Origin: DAOPKN01 sp035391225
Lineage (GTDB): Bacteria > Thermotogota > Thermotogae > MWEM01
Direction: 5' to 3'
NCBI GenBank assembly: GCA_035391225.1
Contig: DAOPKN010000011.1
Span: 1 to 64,000, forward strand
DNA length: 64,000 nt
Within the stretch, counting starts at the first letter, position 1; the number at the start of each line of letters is the position of its first letter. The position numbers and the translations under genes are program-made. The notes below the pieces were generated by a model that had not been told where the DNA came from, did no database searches, and saw only the letters and a program-made list of their open reading frames with translations. Shown one piece after another: positions 40,794-50,365 of the stretch.

Positions 40794-40801
40794 GTATTAT
40801 A
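40794..40801. promoter_or_regulatory. Divergent promoter core
   Basis: TATTATAG reads as TATTAT on the plus strand (toward 40846) and as CTATAATA on the minus strand (toward 40761). The two -10 boxes overlap, so the two genes are probably expressed from competing promoters. No strong -35 boxes are seen. Confidence 0.4.
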
Positions 40802-40845
40802 GCAAATTTGCACGCTACGGGGAAAAAAACGAGGAGGTTTGGAGT

Positions 40846-41472
40846 ATGAAACCAATTGGCCGGTACTTTCTCCTGTTACCGCTCTTGCTGTCCGCCACCC
40901 TTTGGGGGCACAAAGTGGTGGAAAGCAACATCGTGCACGATTCCTTCGAAAAAGCCCTTTTCCTCGACCAACCCGATGTCTCGCAAATCGCCTACCACAT
41001 CTTTTCGGAACAATCCGCGCAGTTTTGGATGTGCTTTGAAACCGTTCCCGGGGAACCCATCGACCTGGTGCTGAGCGTGCCTGTCCTTTCCGAACTCAAG
41101 GATTTCAAACCCGTTGCCTGGCTACTCTCTCCCTCGTTTCCCACGGACCTTTCTCCCACACCAGGGGTAAGCCTTTCCTCCCTTTTCCCGGATCTTCCCT
41201 CGCACTGGGGAATCCAATCCTTCGTGACCCGTGGGAACCCGGTGGAATTCTTCCACGAGCCGTTCTCCAACACCGACTCGTGGTTCTTGCTCCGCCTCTC
41301 CTTCACACCTGTCCAGCAGGAAATCGTGTACGTGGTCGTGACGCCCGAACCCGGCAAACCCGTGGAAGGACGGGTGGGTTTGGCCATAGGAAAGAAAGAG
41401 AAATTCGGGTTGCGGGATATCCTTGCCCTGGGACGCTGGATCAAAATCATCCGCGAATTCCACGCACCGTAG
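40846..41472 (+). CDS. Secreted protein of unknown function
   Basis: A 208-residue protein with a signal peptide (about residues 1-21, LLLSATLWG) and a body with strands such as FWMCFETVPGEPIDLVLSVPV and QEIVYVVVTPEPGKPVEGRVGLAIG, ending in an amphipathic helix (LRDILALGRWIKIIREF). The DxPDVSQIAYHIF opening and a beta-sandwich pattern suggest an all-beta periplasmic domain; I do not recognise a family. ATG at 40846 has GAGGAGG upstream. Its stop is one base from the convergent murG stop. Confidence 0.65.
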   Translation: MKPIGRYFLLLPLLLSATLWGHKVVESNIVHDSFEKALFLDQPDVSQIAYHIFSEQSAQFWMCFETVPGEPIDLVLSVPVLSELKDFKPVAWLLSPSFPTDLSPTPGVSLSSLFPDLPSHWGIQSFVTRGNPVEFFHEPFSNTDSWFLLRLSFTPVQQEIVYVVVTPEPGKPVEGRVGLAIGKKEKFGLRDILALGRWIKIIREFHAP

Positions 41473-41473
41473 G

Positions 41474-42583
41474 TTACGCTTGGCTCTGTGCATGTGCGAT
41501 GGAAAGGGTGATTTCTTCAAAAATGCGGTGCGCGGGGTTTTGAAGAGGGCGCAGTTCCTTGAGTTGGAAGCGCATGGACTGTGAAATTTTCTTGTCCAAA
41601 AGCATTTGCAGCTTGCGCCCGATGGCTTCCACGCTGGCTTCCTTTTCTTCCAGGAAAAAACCGGCCCGGTTCTTCTCCAGGGAAATGGCATTGATCAGCT
41701 GGTGGTTTTCCGCGGCTCCCGACCAAGGAATGATGAGTGCCGGAACGCCGTACGCGATGATTTCTGCCACGGTGGTGGCTCCTCCCCGGGCCACGACCGC
41801 ATCCGCCGCAGAAAGGTACAAGTGCATATCCTCGATGAAGGAAAAGGGGTGCACGAACTCGAATTCCCGCAAACGATGGAGGGTTTGCTCGTTTCCACAC
41901 GAATGCAAGAACTCCATTTCGTGGTTTTCCCCCGAGAAATGGCGGTACAGCTCCATCATCCGGTCGTTGATGAAATCCGATCCCCCGCTTCCGCCGGTCA
42001 CCAGGATGATTTTCTTGTTGGGGTTCAACCCCAGCGCTTCGAAGATCTTGCGGTCCCTGTTTTCCACATTCCGAACGGGGTTTCCCGTGTGCAGGATCTT
42101 GTGGGCCAGGTGTTCACCGAAGTCGCGGGAACTCTCCGGGAAACTGGTGAAGATGCGTGTGCACCGCTTTCCGACCACCCGGTTGGCTTTTCCCGCAATG
42201 GCATTTTGTTCGTGCACGAACGTGGGAACGGTGAGCCGCTGGCTCATGAGCCCCACGGGCACCGAAACGTACCCCCCCGTGATGAAACTGAAATCCGGGG
42301 AGAAACCTTCCAGCTCCCGTTTACAAACGCGCATGGCACGCCAAAGGCGCATGGCCACCTTGAGATTCCCCGGGGAATACAGCGGGCGGATGAGCCCCCC
42401 CACATCCAGCTTCACGATGCGGGCATGCGGAAAAAGGCGCACGATTTCCCGGTTTTCCAACCCGTGCGGGGTGGCAAAGTACAGCACCTCCACGTTTTCC
42501 TTTTGTTGCATGAAGTACTCCAGCACGGCCACCGCGGGGTAAATATGCCCCCCCGTAACCCCTCCGGCTACTGCAATTCGCAA
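41474..42583 (-). CDS. murG: MurG glycosyltransferase
   Basis: A 369-residue MurG, which adds GlcNAc from UDP-GlcNAc to lipid I to make lipid II on the inner face of the membrane. Motifs are GGVTGGHIYPAVAV near the start (glycine-rich loop 1), TGGYVSVPVGLM, HEQNAIAGKANR, VTGGSGGSDFIN (loop 3) and the donor site VARGGATTVAEI. TTG at 42583 follows AGAGGGGG. It stands outside any division/cell-wall cluster and follows a PerM-type gene 26 bases away. Confidence 0.92.
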   Translation of the reverse strand: MRIAVAGGVTGGHIYPAVAVLEYFMQQKENVEVLYFATPHGLENREIVRLFPHARIVKLDVGGLIRPLYSPGNLKVAMRLWRAMRVCKRELEGFSPDFSFITGGYVSVPVGLMSQRLTVPTFVHEQNAIAGKANRVVGKRCTRIFTSFPESSRDFGEHLAHKILHTGNPVRNVENRDRKIFEALGLNPNKKIILVTGGSGGSDFINDRMMELYRHFSGENHEMEFLHSCGNEQTLHRLREFEFVHPFSFIEDMHLYLSAADAVVARGGATTVAEIIAYGVPALIIPWSGAAENHQLINAISLEKNRAGFFLEEKEASVEAIGRKLQMLLDKKISQSMRFQLKELRPLQNPAHRIFEEITLSIAHAQSQA

Positions 42584-42609
42584 ATCGAATCCCCCTCTAT
42601 TTTGAACTC

Positions 42610-43644
42610 CTACAACCTCTTGAACATTTCCTGCACGTACTGTGACCAGAAATTCCGGAAAAAGATCAGGAGAGGAATGGCCAGCAAAACCCCCACGACA
42701 CCGAAAAATGCTCCACACAGGAAAATGGCCACAACGATGGCAAACCAGTTCAGCTTCATTCGCTGCCCCTGGATACGCGGTGCCAGAACCCAGCTTTCCA
42801 ACTGGTTCACGACCACCAGCACGATAATGACCTTGATGACCCCTCCAAACGAGCCATGCGTGAACCCCAGCAGAAGGGAAGGAATGGATGCCACGAAAAC
42901 CCCCACGAACGGAATGAAGTTCGTGATGCCCGAAAGGAATCCCAGAAAAAGCGAGTACGGAACACCCGAGAGGAACATACCCACACCCACCAACGTCCCC
43001 ACGGTAACGGCGATGATGACCTGGCCACCGATAAAATGGCGGATATCCCGGTAGTAGTCTTTCATGAACGCGATGGCCTTTGCCCGCGTGGAGGCGGGGA
43101 AGAAACGCCAGATATTCCCTTTCAAAATGGGAGTCAAGGCGGTGAAGTAAGAAGCGGTCACGATGAACAGCAACGTGGCGGTCATGGCGTTTGGGATATT
43201 TTGGATGATCCAGTTGATGATGTTCACCCCAAACTCCGAGAAACGGGTAACCAGGTCAGAGGTAAAATTCTCCACCCATTCAATCACCTTGGGGTCGATG
43301 CGGGTATTTTCCCCCATCATGTTGAGCTGCAGGTCTTCCGCGGCCTGGGTGATCATGGGGAAGATCTTTTTCCCCTCATCCAGCAGGATCGGGATCACCT
43401 GGTAAAAGGCGTAGGCCATCAGCGAAAAGATCACCAGCGAGGAGATCACCGTGGCCAACTTGAACGATACCCCCTTGATCCGGCTCAAGAAATTGGCGGG
43501 AACCTCGATGATGAGCGAAAGGTACCAGCCAAACAACAGGGCTCCCATCACCGTGGCGGTCAACTTGTACAGCAGGAAAAACCCGAAAAAATAGACCAGA
43601 AACACCCAGAAACTCGGGTCAATTTTCTTCTCGGTAGGTGTCAT
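42610..43644 (-). CDS. AI-2E/PerM family transporter
   Basis: A 344-residue PerM (AI-2 exporter) family membrane protein with about eight segments. Recognisable motifs are GFLSGITNFIPFVGVFVASIPSLL-type (seen in pieces) with the conserved IPFVG, and the closing SWVLAPRIQGQRMKLNWFAIVVAIF and GVVGVLLAIPLL. Members export small molecules or ions; the cargo is unknown. The gene overlaps the uracil-DNA glycosylase gene by 26 bases. Confidence 0.85.
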   Translation of the reverse strand: MTPTEKKIDPSFWVFLVYFFGFFLLYKLTATVMGALLFGWYLSLIIEVPANFLSRIKGVSFKLATVISSLVIFSLMAYAFYQVIPILLDEGKKIFPMITQAAEDLQLNMMGENTRIDPKVIEWVENFTSDLVTRFSEFGVNIINWIIQNIPNAMTATLLFIVTASYFTALTPILKGNIWRFFPASTRAKAIAFMKDYYRDIRHFIGGQVIIAVTVGTLVGVGMFLSGVPYSLFLGFLSGITNFIPFVGVFVASIPSLLLGFTHGSFGGVIKVIIVLVVVNQLESWVLAPRIQGQRMKLNWFAIVVAIFLCGAFFGVVGVLLAIPLLIFFRNFWSQYVQEMFKRL

Positions 43645-44215
43645 ACAGCCTCCTCACTTCCTGGATATCCTTCCAGGTAAGAAACTTCGGGGAACCCGGG
43701 GCCTTTGATGCGTTGCGCAATAGGTAGCTGGGATGGAACATGGGAAAGATCTCCATCCCCCCCTTGTAGGGAAGCTTCACCCCACGCTGCCGGGTAATGC
43801 GCACGTTTTTATCCTGCAACAGGAAAGACAAGGGAGCGGATCCCAGCGTGACGATGAGACGTGGCTGCAGGATGCAAAGCTGCGCTTGCAAGAAGGGAAA
43901 ACACGTTTCCATTTCCGCAAACGTAGGGGTACGGTTTTGCGGGGGACGGCACTTCACGATGTTCGTGATGTACACGTCCTCCCGGCGCAAGGAAACCGCT
44001 TTCAAGATTTCCACCAGGAGGTTCCCCGCCTTTCCCACGAATGGGCGGCCGCTTTTGTCTTCCTCCGCGCCGGGACCTTCCCCCACGAACACGATGGGAC
44101 TTTGGAGATCTCCCTCCCCGGGTACGGGATGGTTGCGCTGCTCAAACAGCGGGCAACGCGAACATTGCTGCACTTTTTCCTCCACTTCTTTCATCAGGGA
44201 GTATCGGTCGGACAA
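43619..44215 (-). CDS. udg: Uracil-DNA glycosylase, iron-sulfur family 4
   Basis: A 198-residue uracil-DNA glycosylase of the thermophile-associated Fe-S class, removing uracil left by cytosine deamination. Cys18, Cys21, Cys89 and Cys105 match the 4Fe-4S ligands. The water-activating motif GEGPGAEEDKSGRPFVG and the HPSYLLR motif are intact. TTG at 44215 follows GGAGGTG and overlaps the end of the helicase gene by 22 bases, so the two are translationally linked. Confidence 0.92.
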   Translation of the reverse strand: MSDRYSLMKEVEEKVQQCSRCPLFEQRNHPVPGEGDLQSPIVFVGEGPGAEEDKSGRPFVGKAGNLLVEILKAVSLRREDVYITNIVKCRPPQNRTPTFAEMETCFPFLQAQLCILQPRLIVTLGSAPLSFLLQDKNVRITRQRGVKLPYKGGMEIFPMFHPSYLLRNASKAPGSPKFLTWKDIQEVRRLYDTYREEN

Positions 44216-47200
44216 AACGACACCTCCAACAAACCGTTGCGGTTGCGCCGCACTTTCTTCGCGCGCACCAACTCTTCGATCAACGGATCAAACCTTTCGT
44301 CCAGGGAAGAGGAATAGCGGGAATACCCCCACCACTGGGCCAGCTGATCCTTCAAATCCTTCGCAGAAAGGCTAAAAGCCTGGGACAACAACCAAAGCAT
44401 GTTTGCCTGCAATTCCTCGTCGCACACCCACTCGATCGGGAGGCGTTTTGCCTCCTCTGGCTTGCGCAAAGGGGGAACGTGCTGCCCCTGTTTCCAGAAA
44501 AATTCCCCCCTTTGCGCATACTTTCCGGAGGAAACCAGTTCGTCCAACGCCCGGTTCACCCCGTCCGAAACGCTGGAGCTCCTCCTGCTCAATCCAAAAA
44601 AAGGAACGAATCGCTCCCAGAGAAACTTCCGATGGACCGGGGCTTCGCTTTCCAGTACCCGTCGGATCTCCTTTCGCAGCAGCACGGGGAAATCACGATG
44701 CTCCGAGCTGCTGGGTCCGGGAGAGATGGGCAAGACCTCGTAGGCCAATACCTGTTTCTCGCCGACGGGTTCGGGAACCTGGAGATCCGCTTCCGCGGAA
44801 ATGTCGGGCACCCGACCCGTGGCAGGAGGGGGAACGGGGCCTTTTTCTTGCAGCTCTTGCACCAGCTCAGCGATCCGCTGCACTTGCTGGTCGGAGTTTT
44901 CGTTCCACGAAAGGCTCCAGGCACGATGCAGGTTCCACCCCAACCCTTCCAGTACTTGCTGGCGCAAGCGTTCGCGATCCCGGGTGGAAACACCCGGTTG
45001 GTACAGCGAACCATCGCATTCGATTCCCAAGATGTACCGGTCGGGATCATCCGGATGCACGATTCCCAGGTCAACGCGGTACCGCGACCGACCAACCTGC
45101 GGATCCACTTGCAATCCCTTCTCCTCCAGGGCACTTTGCACCGCCTCTTCAAAATCCGAACGGGGAGCCAGACCCCCTTTGCTCTTCGCCATGTTTCCCT
45201 TGCCGCTCACATACTCCAGGTATTCCTTGAGCAAGCGCACTCCCCTGCTTTGGGAACCCCCCAAATCCATCTGGGAGGGGGAAAAGGAAGAAAACACCAC
45301 CACTTTTCGCCGAGCGCGGGTGATAGCAACGTTCAAACGTTTCTCCCCGCCCGGAAGGTTGAGCGGCCCGAAAAACATGGGGAATTTCCCGGCCGAATCC
45401 GGAGCATACCCCACGCTGAAAAGGATCACGTCCCGTTCATCCCCCTGCACGGTTTCCAAGTTCTTCACGAAGAAGTACTCCACCTTGTTTTCCGCGAAAA
45501 AGGAGGCAAACGGTTTCCCTGCTTGCGATACCTCCCGTTCGATGGCCTCCTCGATCGCTTCCTGCTGCGCCACGCTGAAGGCCACCACCCCCAACGACAC
45601 TCCGTTTTCGGGGTTTCGCGCGGCAAAATCCACCACCCACCGTGCCACCGCCTGGGCCTCCACCGGGTTGGTTCGCGTGGTACCCCGTTCGTACACTCCC
45701 TGCGGAACCAGAACATGTTCCACACCCTCCCCGCTTCCTCCTTTGACGCACCCGGGAAAAGTGAGCAAAGAGTCCCCGTAGAACTGCTCGTTGGAAAACG
45801 AGATCAGCGCTTCGTGTTTGCTGCGGTAATGCCATCGAAGCACGCTTTGGGGGAAATTGCGGATTTCGCATTCGTCCAAGATACTTTCCAAAATGGGGAT
45901 GCCGGCGCTGGGAGCGGACTCTTGCTTCTGGGCAGCCTCTTCCCATTCTTCCAACTCCACGATCTTCTGGAAAAACTGGGTCGGGGGAAGCTGCTTGGAA
46001 TCACCCACCACCACGATCTTCTTCGCCCGGGAAATCGCCCCAATCGCGTCTTCCGGAGGGATCTGCGAGGCTTCGTCGAAAACCACCAGGTCAAATTCCA
46101 CCTCCATGGACCCCAACAACGTGCTCACGGACAACGGGCTCATCATCATGCAGGGTTTGAGGTCCAACAACAAGTTGGGGATCTCGGAAAAAAGCCGTCG
46201 CAATGGCTTGTGCCTCCCCTTTTTGCGATCCTCTGCCCCAAGGATTTGCGGCTCGGAACCCTGTAGCACTTCCGCGCTTCCCCGTGCGCTCTTGCGGCTG
46301 GACACAACCCGGCGGAGCAAACGCAATCCCGTTTTATCCGGCCATTCCGCATCCAGCTTGCGGAATACCTGTAACTTTTGTTCCATGTCGCCTTGCACGA
46401 AGGTGCGGAGGATGTCCTCCCTTTTCACGGAATGCTGCAACAGCTGCACGAAAAAAGTGGCAAAAAAACCCCTGCCCAAGTTTCCCGGGGGTTGCTGGGA
46501 TTCCACGAATTCCCGGAGAAAAGGATCCAAACCCTTTTCGGAAGCCTGTTGCAAGATCCCCCGCAACCGGAAAAAGAAAGGGGCGTCTTCCAGCGTGGCG
46601 GCGCGCTCCCTGAGAATCTGCTGTAACTGCTGCAATGGGACGTGTTGCACCGCGCCGCCGTCGAGCAAACCCTTTCCGTTCTCGCTCCATTGCTTCTCCC
46701 AGCTTTCGAGCAAGCCCCGTTGCCGCGCGATCTTCTCCCGATGCGCTTCTCCCACGGCGATCGGTGCGGAATCCATCCGGTGCGCTTTCATCCACCGGCC
46801 TTCCTCCATCCAGCCTGCCAACACCTCGTTTCCCGGGGGCCAACTATCGCCGAGGAAAAAGGGCTTGATGCGCCGCAAGTCCCTGTAGAAAAAAGGATTC
46901 AGCCAATACAACCCCGAGCCGGCGTACCCGGAAAATCGCTGCTGCCACTCCTGTAGGTCGGTTTCCAAGATCCCCGGGTCAAACACCTCCAGGAAACGGA
47001 CAAACCGCTTCGCATCGCTCCAGGTGGAGGGTGACTGCAACCCCATGCGGGGATACTCCCGCGAAAAGCATCCCAAAAGCTCCGAAAGGCTCGTGTTCAA
47101 CTTCTCCAAGCGGGATTCCAGCTGGGAAACCGCGTTGGTGGGTGGAACGCTTCCGGAAAATTGCCCCCAGGGATGCGAGAACAAGCGGAGGAACAACTCT

Positions 47201-48600
47201 TCCCCACCCTTTTCTCCCTGGACGAAACTGCGGATTTTTTCCAGCGATTCCACCACCTGCGCATGAGCTACCTTTTCCAAGCAAAAAAATGGCTCCAGGG
47301 ATACGTTGAGGATACGTGGAAGGGGCACCATTCGCGCAAGCTTTCCCACCATTTCGTACACCGACCAATGGCTTGGTTGGATCGGGAAACACAGGCGTTG
47401 CAGGTACTTGTTCAGCGTTTCGCGCAGCAAAACGATCTGCTCGGATTGGGCCTTGGTGTTCGCCATCTCGCGATCCGTGATCACCGGGTATCCCTCGTTG
47501 AGCTTCTTCCAAGTGTCCGCCAGTTCCGCGACGATGTGGGAGCGTTTGCGGTTGGGATCGTGGATCTCCAGCACGAAATCCGACAAGCCCACCCCGTCCA
47601 GCCGACTCTTCACCACCTGCAAAGCCGCCATTTTTCCGCTCACGAACAACACCTTTTTTCCTTGTGCAAGGCTTTCGGAAATGATGTTCGCGATGGTCTG
47701 GCTCTTTCCGGTGCCGGGGGGGCCCTGGATCACCAGGTTTCGACCCGCCTTCACCATCTCGATGGCTTGCTGCTGGCTGGAATCGGCATCCAGCACCTGG
47801 AAGGCCTCCATGGGGTCCAGAGCATTCGGATCGGCTGGTGTTTCCCCGTTGCTCTCCAATTCGCCCACATCGCACAGGAAACGGATCAAGGGATGCGCAA
47901 CGCACAGCTTCTTTCTTCGTTCCAAGTCCTGGAACATGGGAAGGCGGGTGAAGTGAAACAGGGCCAGCGAAGAGCCCCGGCGTACCTGCCAGGAAAGGCT
48001 CTTCTCGTGGATCGCTCTTTCCAGCTCCACAAGCCATTGCAACATCGTTTCCCCGTCGGAAAACTCGGGGTCTTCCCCGGGGAATAGCTCGATTCCCAAC
48101 GATTTGAGCTTCTCCTTGAGAGCCTGGTTCACCGTGGTTTCTTCCGGGGAAAATTCCATGGAAAAGGGGAAGTGGCGGGTATTCTTCTTTTGGAATACCG
48201 TGGGGACCAGCAGGAGCGGCGAAAGGATCTGCTGGGAGTTCCCCGGTTCGGACCACTCCAGCAACCCGGCGAAACAAAAGAGGATATTCGTACCTTGCTC
48301 GCGGAGCGCCGCACGCGAACGGGACCACAGGTTGGTCGCAGTTTTGTGCACTTCGCTCTCTTTCCCCCGCACCACCCATCTTTTCCCACGTGGAACGGGA
48401 TGCTCCGGAAGCGCGGGGACCAACGGAAAAATGGACCCCGAAAAAAAATCATCCAGCAAGGACGGAAAGCCCGGCTGGATGATTTCCAGGGCTCCGCGAA
48501 GGGAGGGCTGGAAATGAAGCAATCGGTTCTTCAAACTTAAGTCGATCAACCGGCTTTTCCACTCTTCGATCCTCCCACCAACCTGTTCATCCGCGCTCAT
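44194..48600 (-). CDS. DUF4011 SF1 helicase with Vsr-like nuclease and DUF3320
   Basis: A 1,468-residue multidomain protein. The N-terminus (about 8-130) is DUF4011-like. The SF1 helicase core has Walker A GPPGTGKSQT (K299), Walker B VVFDEASQIPPED (D842-E843), GDSKQLPP and the C-terminal LNVAITRARRKVVVFSS. A Vsr/MTES_1575-type nuclease fold follows (about 1150-1235): D1177 in RVDLGI, then IECDG with E1194, and R.RDR...GWNLHRAWS. A DUF3320 domain (about 1315-1370) closes it. Proteins of this build appear in anti-phage islands and near mobile genes and are thought to be DNA translocase-nucleases. ATG at 48600 follows GGAAGGGG. It is coupled to a uracil-DNA glycosylase. Confidence 0.9.
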   Translation of the reverse strand: MSADEQVGGRIEEWKSRLIDLSLKNRLLHFQPSLRGALEIIQPGFPSLLDDFFSGSIFPLVPALPEHPVPRGKRWVVRGKESEVHKTATNLWSRSRAALREQGTNILFCFAGLLEWSEPGNSQQILSPLLLVPTVFQKKNTRHFPFSMEFSPEETTVNQALKEKLKSLGIELFPGEDPEFSDGETMLQWLVELERAIHEKSLSWQVRRGSSLALFHFTRLPMFQDLERRKKLCVAHPLIRFLCDVGELESNGETPADPNALDPMEAFQVLDADSSQQQAIEMVKAGRNLVIQGPPGTGKSQTIANIISESLAQGKKVLFVSGKMAALQVVKSRLDGVGLSDFVLEIHDPNRKRSHIVAELADTWKKLNEGYPVITDREMANTKAQSEQIVLLRETLNKYLQRLCFPIQPSHWSVYEMVGKLARMVPLPRILNVSLEPFFCLEKVAHAQVVESLEKIRSFVQGEKGGEELFLRLFSHPWGQFSGSVPPTNAVSQLESRLEKLNTSLSELLGCFSREYPRMGLQSPSTWSDAKRFVRFLEVFDPGILETDLQEWQQRFSGYAGSGLYWLNPFFYRDLRRIKPFFLGDSWPPGNEVLAGWMEEGRWMKAHRMDSAPIAVGEAHREKIARQRGLLESWEKQWSENGKGLLDGGAVQHVPLQQLQQILRERAATLEDAPFFFRLRGILQQASEKGLDPFLREFVESQQPPGNLGRGFFATFFVQLLQHSVKREDILRTFVQGDMEQKLQVFRKLDAEWPDKTGLRLLRRVVSSRKSARGSAEVLQGSEPQILGAEDRKKGRHKPLRRLFSEIPNLLLDLKPCMMMSPLSVSTLLGSMEVEFDLVVFDEASQIPPEDAIGAISRAKKIVVVGDSKQLPPTQFFQKIVELEEWEEAAQKQESAPSAGIPILESILDECEIRNFPQSVLRWHYRSKHEALISFSNEQFYGDSLLTFPGCVKGGSGEGVEHVLVPQGVYERGTTRTNPVEAQAVARWVVDFAARNPENGVSLGVVAFSVAQQEAIEEAIEREVSQAGKPFASFFAENKVEYFFVKNLETVQGDERDVILFSVGYAPDSAGKFPMFFGPLNLPGGEKRLNVAITRARRKVVVFSSFSPSQMDLGGSQSRGVRLLKEYLEYVSGKGNMAKSKGGLAPRSDFEEAVQSALEEKGLQVDPQVGRSRYRVDLGIVHPDDPDRYILGIECDGSLYQPGVSTRDRERLRQQVLEGLGWNLHRAWSLSWNENSDQQVQRIAELVQELQEKGPVPPPATGRVPDISAEADLQVPEPVGEKQVLAYEVLPISPGPSSSEHRDFPVLLRKEIRRVLESEAPVHRKFLWERFVPFFGLSRRSSSVSDGVNRALDELVSSGKYAQRGEFFWKQGQHVPPLRKPEEAKRLPIEWVCDEELQANMLWLLSQAFSLSAKDLKDQLAQWWGYSRYSSSLDERFDPLIEELVRAKKVRRNRNGLLEVSFCPTDTP

Positions 48601-48662
48601 GGGAAAACCCCTTCCAGGCGTTTGCGCAAGGGTGGCACACCGATCGATACCGCACGTTTCTT

Positions 48663-50333
48663 CTACTCAAAATAGGAGAATTCCCGGGTGATCACGGACT
48701 TGGGAACCCACTGTTCCTTTGTGATAAACATCTCGAACGAAAAAAGCGTTCTTTGCGTCCAGTTGCCGTAGGCATCGAAAAGGTACTCGTATTTCCGTTT
48801 CGAAAGTGGTTCGTCACCTTTGTGGGTTTCGTCGAAGAGCAAGTTGCCCTGCTCGTCGAAACGCTGCGTGGTGGTGGTTTTCTTCGGTCCGTCAAGCACC
48901 ACTTCCTCTTTCTTTTGGCCATTTTCGTGGTACTCCGTGGTCCGGGACTGCCAGGGTTTTCCATCGCGTTTCCACTCGAAGGCGGTAACCCTTCCCTGCT
49001 GGTCGTAGGCGTACGTTTTGCTCTGCTTCACCGTGGTCTTTCCGCTGGTGACTTGGGTTTCCTCCTCGACCACGCGACCTTGGCCGTCAGTGCGAATGCG
49101 CTCGCTGGATTCATCCGTTTTGGCACCCTTATCGTCGAAGAGAACCATTGTCTCGCTCACCTCTTTGAAATCAGGGCCCTCGGAGTACTTGCGCTGCAGT
49201 TGCTTCACGAGAACGAACTGTTCCTGCTCGGGAAGGGTGGCATTCCGGCGAAAGAAGTCAAGGGATACCAAGCGGCCTTGCGGATCGTAGCTTCGCTTTT
49301 CCTGCTCGAAGGGGTCCCCATCCCCATTGTACCGCGTTTTCACGCCCATGTTTCCCTCTTGGTCGTAGGTCCAGCGCACCATCCAAAGGATTTTTCCCGC
49401 ACCGTCCCGTGCCACGTGGCGTTCCAGCAAGTCCAATTGCTGGTAGGCAAACGACTCGGTGTACAAGAGTTCGCCCTCTTTTCCAAAAACGGATGTGGTT
49501 TGAAGCTTTCCCGTGGGGGTGTATTCGCGTATCTCCGCGGAAACCTGCCCGCCGGAGAAATCGAATTCCCGTTCCTCCACGAGCATCGCCCCTTGGAAAC
49601 GGAAAGTTTTCCGAACGGAGAGGCCCGATGGTGCGAAGAGCTCTTCGGAAAGCAGCCGGCCCTGGTGATCGAATTCTTTTTTGCTTTCCAATCCCAGCGC
49701 GTTGTACTTCTCCTGGAATCGGAGGAAAGTGTCTTGGCCTTCTTCGCTTGCATCAGCAGGGGAATAGGCATTGACGACGCTCGCCACAAGATCACCCGCA
49801 GCATCTCTTTTTTCGAAGCGCAGCAAATTCCCTTGCGCATCGTAGGAAAAAAGAAGGGTGTTTTCCAGCTTCTCCCCGGAATACTCCCTCCTCTCGACCA
49901 ATCTTCCCTTTGCATCGAATTCCCGTTCTTCGCCTCGGATTAGGGTCTTCTCGACGTCAAAAGAAGCGCTGCGGATCATTCGGGAATCTTCCCCATACGT
50001 ATACAGGACTTGAAAAAAAGCAGGTTCTTCGGAGGGAACGTACGCACGTTCTTCCACAAGCAACCCCTTTTCGTTGTACTTCCAAAAATGTCCCGGAATT
50101 TCGGGCTCCGTAACCCATTCCCCGAAAAACGGGGAAATTTGCGCGGAAGCTTGAAAAACACTCTGCACCGGACCCAACCAAGAAGTGGCCCGCGGGAGCG
50201 GAGCCCATAACGGGTCATTCTCTTCGGGCAGAAAATCTTCTACGGCAACACCTAAGGGCGTCCCTCCAAGCAGAAAACCCACAAAACACAAAAAAAACAA
50301 CCCCTCCAGGAGTATTTTCCTACGGCTTCCCAT
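48663..50333 (-). CDS. Secreted YD-repeat (Rhs-like) protein
   Basis: A 556-residue exported protein with a signal peptide (about residues 5-30) and at least ten short degenerate YD/Rhs-like repeats of the form Y/FDxxGxLxxxxxF or YDQxGRVxxxxY (for example FDAKGRLVERREY, YDAQGNLLRFE, YDQEGNMGVKTRY, FDEQGNLL). YD repeats form long beta-wraps. It is far shorter than Rhs toxins and has no toxin tip, so it is more likely a structural or carbohydrate-binding surface protein. ATG at 50333 follows GAGGAAAAGG. It is the last of four secreted-protein genes in a row; the helicase gene starts 62 bases later. Confidence 0.75.
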   Translation of the reverse strand: MGSRRKILLEGLFFLCFVGFLLGGTPLGVAVEDFLPEENDPLWAPLPRATSWLGPVQSVFQASAQISPFFGEWVTEPEIPGHFWKYNEKGLLVEERAYVPSEEPAFFQVLYTYGEDSRMIRSASFDVEKTLIRGEEREFDAKGRLVERREYSGEKLENTLLFSYDAQGNLLRFEKRDAAGDLVASVVNAYSPADASEEGQDTFLRFQEKYNALGLESKKEFDHQGRLLSEELFAPSGLSVRKTFRFQGAMLVEEREFDFSGGQVSAEIREYTPTGKLQTTSVFGKEGELLYTESFAYQQLDLLERHVARDGAGKILWMVRWTYDQEGNMGVKTRYNGDGDPFEQEKRSYDPQGRLVSLDFFRRNATLPEQEQFVLVKQLQRKYSEGPDFKEVSETMVLFDDKGAKTDESSERIRTDGQGRVVEEETQVTSGKTTVKQSKTYAYDQQGRVTAFEWKRDGKPWQSRTTEYHENGQKKEEVVLDGPKKTTTTQRFDEQGNLLFDETHKGDEPLSKRKYEYLFDAYGNWTQRTLFSFEMFITKEQWVPKSVITREFSYFE

Positions 50334-50365
50334 ACCTTTTCCTCCTTACACCCTCATTCAACCAT

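Noticed and set aside
44041..46266. Long plus-strand open frame opposite the helicase gene
   Set aside because: It has no ribosome site or recognisable domain and is a shadow of the DUF4011 helicase and the glycosylase reading frames.
48663..50333. Rhs-type polymorphic toxin
   Set aside because: The YD repeats are degenerate, the protein is only 556 residues, there is no conserved core-closing motif or C-terminal toxin domain, and no immunity gene follows.
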